64,000 nucleotides of DNA, from positions 83,275,025 through 83,339,024 of the forward strand of contig NC_080571.1 of NCBI RefSeq assembly GCF_030247185.1, given 5' to 3'. A model generated the notes under the pieces. That model worked only from the letters and a program-made list of their open reading frames with translations. It was not told the origin of the DNA and ran no database searches. How positions within the stretch are numbered: position 1 is the stretch's first letter; each line of letters starts with the position of its first letter. Source of the stretch: Malaya genurostris (taxonomy: Eukaryota > Arthropoda > Insecta > Diptera > Culicidae). The position numbers and the translations under genes are program-made. Shown piece after piece: positions 57,601-64,000 of this stretch.

Positions 57601-58322
57601 GTTTCCGATGGTCTTCCACGGTTGGTGATAGAAACTATGATCGGCAAGTGATCGCTACCGTGAGGATCACAGATTACCTTCCACTTGCAATCTAACTGTA
57701 GCGAAGTCGAGCAAAGGGATAAATCCAGCGCACTTGGTTGTGCTGGCGGTCTAGGGTTCCGTGTCATTTCTCCCGTGTTTAGAATTGTCAAATTGAAGTT
57801 GTCACACAGATCTTGGATTAACGAAGAACGATTATCATCATATAAGCAGCCCCATCCTGTACCATGCGAGTTAAAGTCCCCTAAAACCAGCCGCGGTGAA
57901 GGAAGAAGTTCTATGATGTCTGCAAGCCGACGATGCCCTATCGAGACTCTGGGAGGAATGTAGATAGAAGCTATACATAGATCTTTGCCTTTAATATTAA
58001 TTTGGCAAGCAACAACTTCAATTCCCGGTGTCGAGGGGAGGTTAATACGATAAAATGAATAGCACTTTTTAATCCCTAAAAGTACCCCTCCATAAGAGTC
58101 TTCTCGGTCCAGGCGGATTATGTTAAAATTATGGAAGTCGAGGTTGATGTTAGAAGTAAGCCAAGTTTCACTCAAGGAGAATACATCGCAATTATGAGTA
58201 TGTATTAAGTGTTTGAAAGAATCAAGTTTTGGGATGATACTTCTGCAATTCCACTGAAGCACAATGATCATATCTTCGATTCTCAGTGGTAAATTATCCA
58301 TCAAAAGATACGATCGCTGCAA
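54621..58322 (-). CDS. LINE ORF2: endonuclease, reverse transcriptase, RNase H
   Basis: 1233 residues. Apurinic-type endonuclease at ~18-235 (LQWNCRSI, SETWL at ~51-55, LGDFNSHG at ~147, GSDHLPI at ~222) nicks the target. The reverse transcriptase at ~430-745 has LDIKGAFDS (~575), GLPQGSCLSPLLYNFY (~631) and LADD at ~663-666, where most relatives have YADD or FADD. RNase H at ~950-1080 has Asp in YTDGSY, Glu in AELAAI, Asp in VSDSLSS and Asp in NERADSLAK, so all four catalytic residues are present. A Cys/His motif (CVCGEGYHDIEHVVWTC) closes the protein. No stop or frameshift. Translation probably restarts at the ORF1/ORF2 overlap. Confidence 0.95.
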   Translation of the reverse strand: MQRSYLLMDNLPLRIEDMIIVLQWNCRSIIPKLDSFKHLIHTHNCDVFSLSETWLTSNINLDFHNFNIIRLDREDSYGGVLLGIKKCYSFYRINLPSTPGIEVVACQINIKGKDLCIASIYIPPRVSIGHRRLADIIELLPSPRLVLGDFNSHGTGWGCLYDDNRSSLIQDLCDNFNLTILNTGEMTRNPRPPAQPSALDLSLCSTSLQLDCKWKVICDPHGSDHLPIIVSITNRGRPSETINVSYDFTRNIDWKRYASSISEKLETSQELPPEEEYTFLAGLILDTAIQAQTKRLPSAQTSIRSPNPWWDKECSELKTKKASAFISFRRNGTPDNYRKYAALEFQMKSLIKAKKSGYWRRFVDGLTRETAMSTLWNTARRMRNRNHANESEEYSNRWIFDFAKKVCPDSVPEQKISRVATLNTNETPFSMVEFSLALLSCNNRAPGLDRIKFNLLKNLPDSAKRRLLNLFNKFLEGNTVPHEWREVRVITIQKPGKPASDHNSYRPIAMLSCIRKLLEKMILFRLDNWVETNGLLSGTQFGFRRGKGTNDCLALLSTEIQMAFARKEQMASVFLDIKGAFDSVSINVLSEKLHQHGLSPVLNNFLYNLLSEKHMHFEHGDLTTKRFSYMGLPQGSCLSPLLYNFYVNNIDECINTSCTLRQLADDSVVSIIGPKAADLQGPLQDTLDNLSTWAFQMGIEFSTEKTELVVFSRKREPAQLQLQLGGETIAQVFTFKYLGVWFDSKGTWGCHIRYLKRKCLQRINFLRTITGTWWGSHPGDLIRLYKTTILSVMEYGCFCFRSATNIHFIKLESIQYRCLRIALGCMQSTHTMSLEVLAGVLPLKNRFWDLSYRLLIRCDILNPMVIENFEKLVELNSQTRFMSLYFDYMAQNIKPSSFVPNRVHFVDTSNSTVFFDTSMKEEIRGIPDPVRPQEILKIFNNKFKEVDCNKMFYTDGSYLDGSTGFGIFNVNFTASYKLSDPASVYVAELAAIQYTLEIIDTLPTDHYFIVSDSLSSIEALRSVKPGKHSPYFLGKVREQLSALSAKSYQITLVWVPSHCSIRGNERADSLAKVGALEGDIYERPICFNEFFSCCRQKTLASWQNTWNSGTLGRWLHSIIPQVSTKAWFRGLDVSRDFIRVMSRLMSNHYMFSAHLRRVGLAESGVCVCGEGYHDIEHVVWTCVEYCDARSQLIGSLRARGIPPFVPVRDVLATRNLPYMTLIYNFLKTINAQI

Positions 58323-59754
58323 GGAGGGGCCATTGTTCAGTCAACTGTTTTAAAAATGTCCTTACTGTTGGCAGTAGAGCAGTTAGGAAGCTTTTCAGAG
58401 GATCAGTAATATTGAAGGCTGTTAATATCCAGTCCACGATATCAGAAAATTTCAATAATCCAGCGTTTGTTGGATTTTCTGGTTGTGCTTTGGGGTCATT
58501 CGGGTTTTTTGATGCCCCAGGAAGTGCTGGGTACTCCTTATCATCCCTAAGTTTTTTGAACCCAGGAGGTGTTTGCTTCGGTTTTGAGTCAGCACTTTTT
58601 GTTTCCGTTTGGTTCTTTTGTGACGAAGAGGACAGTCTGAGGCCTTTACGAGGAAGCTTGGGAGAAGCCAGATTTTGTCTTTTCCTGCTTCCTTCAACCT
58701 GTGTGTAGGAAGGTCCTTCGCCTGGGTCGTCAGAGTTATCCTCTTCAACTGGCAAGATTGCAAACGGGTTCTCAGGGGTCGATGGAGTGGTTCTTTTTAA
58801 GATTTCCGCATAAGAACGTTTGGAACGTTCTTTCACGGATCGCTTCAATTTCTCCGCACGCTGTATGTACGTAGGGCACACCGAAAGATCATGAGGATTC
58901 TCCCCGCAGTAGCAACACTTTTCCACTGCTCTTCTGCAGAGATCGTCCTCATGGGCCTCTCCGCATTTGCCGCATCGCAGTTTGTTGCAACAATAGGTTG
59001 CCGTATGACCTAGCTGTTTGCAGCTTGTACAATGCATTACCCGCGGTACATACAGCCGAACAGGTAGACGAACTCCACTCACTACCAAATAATTTGGAAG
59101 TGCAGATCCGGCAAAAGTCACGCGAAATGAGTCCGATTGGTAAAATTTACCATCTATCGATTTGGAGTGCAATTGCTTGCACTCCAAAATTTTCACTGGT
59201 TGAAGGTCGGGGTTTTTGAAACGGCCTACCCCGTCCTTCATCAGATCTTCGATTGTCAGACTTTCGTCACGGACCACACCGTCGATCTCCACCACATGAG
59301 ACGGGACGTACACGCGGTACTCCTTCGTGAACAACTCGCTGGTAGCAATCTCGTTTGCTTGCTTCAGGTCGGACACAACAACGCGTAACTTGTTTGGCGA
59401 AACCTTATCTATTGTTTTTATTGCCGAGTAATGTTTTTCCAGGTCCCGAGCAATATTTAAAACTCTGAGAGACTTTAATTTGGGCCGGAAGTATACCACC
59501 CACGGACCCCCCGAGCCATCGTCTTGGTAAACTTTTTGGCGAGCAGGCAATATCTTAGAGAGAAATGGAGGCATCGGAGAGGGAGATGGCATCGGAGAGG
59601 GAGATGGTATCGGAGGGGGAGATGGTATCGGAGGGGGAGATGGTATCGGAGGGGTAGATGGCATCTCGGAAGCAAACTCAGCCTCTAAATGTTCTTCGTT
59701 CATTCGTTCAGCTTCGCCCTCCTCCGAGATACCCCCACTGTCATCAATATTCAT
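58294..59754 (-). CDS. LINE ORF1: gag-like RNA-binding protein
   Basis: 486 residues. An acidic N-terminus (1-32) is followed by a Pro/Ser repeat (~36-62, units IPSPPP/MPSPSP). A folded central region (~83-235) follows, then three zinc knuckles: CX2CX4HX4C at ~242-255, CX2CX3HX4C at ~261-273 and CX2CX4HX4C at ~280-293. Next comes a basic stretch (AEKLKRSVKERSKRS) and a Ser/Lys/Pro-rich C-terminus. Such proteins coat the element RNA. It shares no visible sequence with the ORF1 of the half-LINEs, apart from the general plan. Confidence 0.9.
   Translation of the reverse strand: MNIDDSGGISEEGEAERMNEEHLEAEFASEMPSTPPIPSPPPIPSPPPIPSPSPMPSPSPMPPFLSKILPARQKVYQDDGSGGPWVVYFRPKLKSLRVLNIARDLEKHYSAIKTIDKVSPNKLRVVVSDLKQANEIATSELFTKEYRVYVPSHVVEIDGVVRDESLTIEDLMKDGVGRFKNPDLQPVKILECKQLHSKSIDGKFYQSDSFRVTFAGSALPNYLVVSGVRLPVRLYVPRVMHCTSCKQLGHTATYCCNKLRCGKCGEAHEDDLCRRAVEKCCYCGENPHDLSVCPTYIQRAEKLKRSVKERSKRSYAEILKRTTPSTPENPFAILPVEEDNSDDPGEGPSYTQVEGSRKRQNLASPKLPRKGLRLSSSSQKNQTETKSADSKPKQTPPGFKKLRDDKEYPALPGASKNPNDPKAQPENPTNAGLLKFSDIVDWILTAFNITDPLKSFLTALLPTVRTFLKQLTEQWPLLAAIVSFDG
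59578..59668. repeat. 18-bp coding minisatellite in LINE ORF1
   Basis: About five tandem units of ggagggggagatggtatc (plus strand) encode the Pro/Ser repeat of ORF1. All units keep the frame, so length changes would alter the protein without breaking it. Confidence 0.9.
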
Positions 59755-60496
59755 ATTTAAAGTGCGGGAGTAAAGAAGTCTCCCGCACTTGAAATGAGAA
59801 AGAAAGAAATAAAATGAAAAGAAAATATATGGATAGTAAAAGTTGAAAGAAAAAGTTTGAGAAAATACTTAACAGTATGTCACGGTAAGCTGTTAGGTGA
59901 GTTGCTCCTTCACTCCTTCGTTGTGCTTCAGCGTGACCTTGACTCAGGATTTAGCTGCTGCGATGCGGGTAGCAAACAATAGAAATAACTGCTGCCCGAG
60001 GATAGCACAATAGCGTCTACTGTCGATACCGATACAAAACCGGTGCACAGACAGAACTCACTTGCGGGGATGCTACTTTTTATCACTTTTATTTAATGCC
60101 TATACTACAGCCTCTGCTGTGATAGGCACCTTCGTCTTACCGATGTCGATTGTTAAAAAAACGCGTGTGCTCACTTCGAACATTCGGTTACGAATGATTG
60201 CGCTTTGTTTTCATTTCATTTGGTTTCGCAAAGTTGCCAAGTTTTCTAATAATGTTACAAAAAAAATTTATTTCTTCAAATTATCATCAACAAGTATTTT
60301 TTTGGTATCCGTGACATTAGTTTAATTATATTATTGATATTTAAATTAAAAAAAAACTATTTCAGCTTCGAATATTACCAGAAAGAGCGTGTTAAATACT
60401 AATGAAATAACCATTGTGGCAAATCTAGTAGCACTGGTTTCTTTCCACTATATGTCAACCTAACGCTGTTAAGTGTGTGTGTTTCATCGGCTGTGC

Positions 60497-60850
60497 ACAG
60501 AGATGCCAGATATTTTCTTAGGAAATATGTATTACTTTGTATAAAAAGTCTATATCTGCTCTATCTGTTTTCACTAATAAAATGATGTTAAAAGATAATT
60601 CTTCATATCTGCGAGGATTTCTATTTTAACGTGCGATTTGTCCGTTGATTAATGAACTTCCAAAGAATTATTGCAATCAAATAGATATAGGTACTCACAG
60701 AGAAAAGTCTATTCTTTTACTTCTCACTTTTTATGAACCTGTACAAATCTGTATTACAGTTAGGAAATCTGTATAAAATCTGTACTCTGATTTAAATCAA
60801 CGTAAAAATCTATACAATACAGATAAATCTGTATAAATGGCATCTCTGGC
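60497..60850. mobile_element. CAGAGATGCCA MITE, copy 3
   Basis: cagagatgccagatattttc at the left and ataaatggcatctctgg at the right; the atacagattt array is in reverse. It lies inside element B at the same place as copy 1 in element A, so it was probably already there before A and B separated. Confidence 0.7.
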
Positions 60851-61374
60851 TTTGCATTTTGTTTTTTGAAGGACTAATGCCTAAATAAAAACAATTTCTG
60901 TTTTGTTTTGTTGTTAAGTTTACCAAATTAACTGTAGAGTAAAATTTAAAATTTAAAACGAAAGGTAACGAAAACTGGTTCTAAAAATATCGTGTGTGTC
61001 TTATAGTTGGCAGCAGGCCATTTTTAAGAAAAATTCGGGCATTTTGAGCCTGAGATTGTAATAGTGCAATGTTTTGTTTTGATTGCTGTCGCCATTACTA
61101 ATTAATAGGATGAATAAAGGACCAACGATAGGATGAATAAAAATCCTTTGAGATGGAATTAGGAGCAGAGTAGTGAACATATCAGAAGTGTTTTTAACTG
61201 ATTTTTCGAACATTATTCTAATTTCCAAGGAATGTGAATCAATTCTCCATGTGGAGCAAGGCGAAATAAGCAGAAATAGAAAAATCATAGTGATTTTAGT
61301 GGTTAAATCAGGTTTTTAAGGTAACGTTCTTACAAATGAGATGAAATAGGGAGCCCTTACCCTATAAACCTATG

Positions 61375-62785
61375 TAATATCCGCAACTCAATCGATTGAG
61401 CTTGCACAACTTCAATATGCTCTCAACCGCTAGTATTTGTTGTTGTTGTTGTCTTGATGAATTCGCCTATCTGCAACCTAATAACTTCCGTTATTGACTA
61501 CAGAACTAATTACGGTTTGAAGGGGAACAATCGTTTGTGCCTTCTTCTCATGTACGGATTATGATTCTACACGGAAACCCCTGCGATATCTATATTGCTA
61601 AAATATTAACTATATTTCCAAAATTAAATTTCAACCAAATGAAACGAACAATTTTTTTTCTTAACATTCATGTCTAATTACAAAATATTAGAAACAACGT
61701 GATGTACTTAAAGTTTCCGCATGTCAGGAAGTATCTGGCAATATTCTTGGAACAATTCGTAACTTCGGAACCGTAACTCGTATTTAAATTTTAGTTGAAC
61801 TCCATATGCAACTATAGCTAAATCGATTAGTAAATCTGAAAGATGTTTTCGAAATAATTTTCGGATCACTTTAATTACAAGAGTCACCCTGATGTCACCA
61901 ACGATGGCTTATTTCATGCGGATTACTAGTACTGACGACATCACAACTGTCTGTTTGTACCATAAAATTGTGGATTCAAAACACTGTGCAATGCTATTAG
62001 CAGTGTGGAAAAATCTTACTCCAACTGATGATTGTAATTAAAGAGACGAATCGCTGATGAAATACAATATCAGAATGTCGAAATTCATCAATTCAACTGT
62101 CAATATTAATATGAAATAATTTGGATTGATATTTGAATGCTAATTGTAGAGTTATGATAGCAAACTTTTCCTGTTTGAGTGTAGGGTCATGTCTCTACAA
62201 TCACACATATCATTATGAGGATGAGTAAATGTGTAAAGATTTATCACGAATACTCTCAACCAACTGTTGGAAGGAGTATTTGCGCAGAATCCATGCAACA
62301 CATTTACACAAAATGAACCAAATAAACTCTGTTCTAAACGAAATCGTTTTTCCCACACTAGTTCTGTTATGTCATTTGTTTAATGCACATGTGCTTTTTC
62401 AACGATGATACTTGCTAGTTTGTAATTGTGTTGTTTTGTTTTTCTATGGCTGTGTCAGGACTCTAACAGCTGATTGTCGCATATTTATGTTGATTCGATT
62501 AAAATTATGAGTGGTCTAATTCATTGCATCAGTTGATGAATTACCCGGAACTGTTACGTTAACCGAGTTTGATTCGATAAGAAGATGAAATCATACCCGG
62601 TTCTGGAGATCGCAGCCGACTTGAATTACCTCTCCTGCAGCGCGCTTATCTACTTTGGTAGTACTGCACTGACAAACAAACTCAGATTGTCAGGTTAAAT
62701 ATCACTGACGGTAGTGGCACCGGCATCATTCACAGGAACACACTCGCAGCAGGCGTGCGATAGCAGCTAGTGTAGGGCAGTTGTA
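61375..62785 (+). promoter_or_regulatory. 5' flank of ABCC gene 2
   Basis: 1.4 kb without recognised TEs, in contrast to the preceding 8 kb. GATAAG motifs at 62576 and (inverse, cttatc) at 62645 lie 210 and 140 bp before the start codon. No TATA box assigned. Confidence 0.35.
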
Positions 62786-62970
62786 ATGGAAGCTGCCAAG
62801 GTTAGGTTGTGCAACAATCCGCGCCAGGATGCCAGCCTATTTTCGGTACTGACGTTCTGGTGGACTGTCGACATGTTCCGACAGGGTTCGACCAGGACAC
62901 TGGGGCTGTCAGATCTCTACCGACCGCTGGAGGACGATTTCGCCGACAAGCTGGGGGATCGACTGGAAGA
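62786..62970 (+). CDS. ABC transporter subfamily C (MRP4-like) gene 2, exon 1
   Basis: The start codon opens MEAAKVRLCNNPRQDASLFS, then VLTFWWTVDMFRQGSTRTLG and LSDLYRPLEDDFADKLGDRL. The exon is 185 nt and stops after GAAGA before GTAAGT, the same length and codon phase as exon 1 of gene 1; FWW, the LYRPL motif and the GDRLEE end are shared. The following exons are outside the window, so the integrity of the gene cannot be judged. It runs away from gene 1. Confidence 0.9.
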
Positions 62971-64000
62971 GTAAGTTATTTATGTTTCTGTGTGTATTTT
63001 TTGTTTGTTGTTGTCTTTCACAATCAGTCCATCGTCAGCTTGGTACTTGAGGTGAATCCGTCATACGAACAGTCGTTATAACCATCGATTGCTGTGTTAT
63101 GCTAGGATTAATATCTTGTCTTATTTCCATGCATTTTTTCTAATGCAATACTTTCAAAGCTACCTCAATAGACCAATTTGAATTATATGAGTCATGTTTT
63201 AAAGAGCTTTGGGTGATTGCAGTGTTCTGAATTTACGAAATACCCGTTGCGTTTATAACGCAAGCTAGTGATAACAATGTTTGTTATATGATTGCAGATT
63301 ATATCGTGTGTATCTACGATAGTTTCAATTTATGATGACCCCAGATATGTTCGGTAGGAGCTTTTAAGAATGAAACATCATAAAAATGACACACTTAGAG
63401 AACAGATTGCAGGCTCAATTTTAATAAAGCCGTGTATCCGTGTGTGAATCAACATATCTGAAATTTCTCTGAACGTTTGATCTAAATTCCTGCAAAGATT
63501 CAGGTAAATTTGTAGCAAAATGATGTCTGACGGAGTGTGAAATAGTATCGCTCATTTAATTTGTTTGTTGATTATGGAAAAAAATATATTTCCAGCAACA
63601 TTCTTCTGGTTGCTACAAACAAACCTCGTAAAGAAATCTCTGTGCAACACAAATTTTGCGAATGGCTCTTGATCGATCGAAATGGAAGTATTACGCCCAG
63701 CTCGGATTTCAATATTTTTCCCGGTACGGGTTATTCACGGCAAAATACGATTACTACCCGTACGACCTTAAGCTGATATACGCACCGGTCGCACAGTGGT
63801 TCAAAAGACCAATTTCGCGATCTTAATTGATAACTCATTAAAAACGTGGTTTTCGAGGTACAATATCTTCCGCAAAGTTACTCAGAGGGGCTAAGTAACT
63901 TCGACAAAGTTGTTTAGAAAGTTTAGAAAGTGGCCTTAACCTTTTTATATCGCGGACAACAGGACAAAATATATAAAACCGATGGTTTGCCGAAACGCAA
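62971..64000 (+). other. Intron 1 of ABCC gene 2 (start)
   Basis: More than 1.0 kb with no exon 2-like sequence (KWYAQ...RPSL motif absent) and no clear repeat. Like gene 1, this gene has a long first intron. Confidence 0.6.

Larger units (their letters stand above)
54176..60194 (-). mobile_element. Apparently intact non-LTR retrotransposon (I-like, with RNase H)
   Basis: 6.0 kb on the minus strand: 5' UTR (60194-59755), ORF1, ORF2 overlapping by 29 nt, 3' UTR (54620-54184) with AATAAA and a short A tail. The 17-bp exact duplication tgattgcgctttgtttt lies at 54159-54175 and 60195-60211. Both frames are open from end to end. Gene order, three zinc knuckles in ORF1 and an RNase H domain after the reverse transcriptase place it in the I-type assemblage; the exact clade needs a tree. 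Confidence 0.92.
53696..61362 (-). mobile_element. TIR element B (inverted relative to A), host of the intact LINE
   Basis: Ends gggtaagggcttcctatttc and gaaatagggagcccttaccc are inverse; TA at 53694-53695 and 61363-61364. Without the LINE it is about 1.6 kb. It matches element A (25268-28817) in reverse, for example tctgatatgttcactactct at 25436 against the inverse at 61170. Confidence 0.78.

Noticed and set aside
54525..59388. Plus-strand frames opposite the LINE (up to 140 codons)
   Set aside because: Antisense shadows of ORF1 and ORF2, which are complete and recognised on the minus strand.
32512..62785. A divergent bidirectional promoter shared by the two ABCC genes
   Set aside because: The start codons are 30 kb apart with many TEs between; a shared promoter is not plausible.

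Overview
The window looks like nuclear DNA of a culicine (Aedes-like) mosquito. It is AT-rich and dominated by transposable elements (TEs): mosquito-type Tc1/mariner elements with a D37E or D37D catalytic triad, a tRNA-derived SINE, ORF1-type non-LTR retrotransposons, and a very abundant repeat built from ~110-130 bp units (accggaagtcggatcc...). The species call is an inference.

Only two host genes are visible, both ABC transporters of subfamily C (MRP4 / lethal(2)03659 type). Gene 1 is on the minus strand and can be assembled completely: exon 1 at 32511-32327, a 13.9-kb intron, then exons 2-8 between 18400 and 14050, about 1380 residues in all. Gene 2 is on the plus strand and only its first exon (62786-62970) is inside the window. 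Both first exons are 185 nt, end in the same codon phase and encode similar N-termini, so this is a head-to-head pair of paralogues about 30 kb apart.

Layout: 1-14049 repeats downstream of gene 1, including an ORF1-only half-LINE (4959-6025), a SINE, a 164-bp tandem array and a fold-back element carrying a degraded gene fragment. 14050-18400 exons 2-8. 18401-32326 intron 1, filled with nested insertions (ORF1-only LINE, two mariners, a fold-back D37D element, several terminal-inverted-repeat (TIR) elements). 32512-62785 intergenic space with a hAT remnant, two ITmD37E elements, a PIF/Harbinger element, a mariner, several MITEs, a Jockey-like fragment and one apparently intact 6-kb non-LTR retrotransposon (54176-60194, 17-bp target duplication). 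62786-64000 start of gene 2.

No CRISPR, operon, rRNA or tRNA gene was seen. The most informative structures are the nested insertions, several of which have a paralogous empty site inside the same window, and the two ORF1-only elements whose 3' tails resemble that of the intact LINE, which suggests mobilisation in trans.
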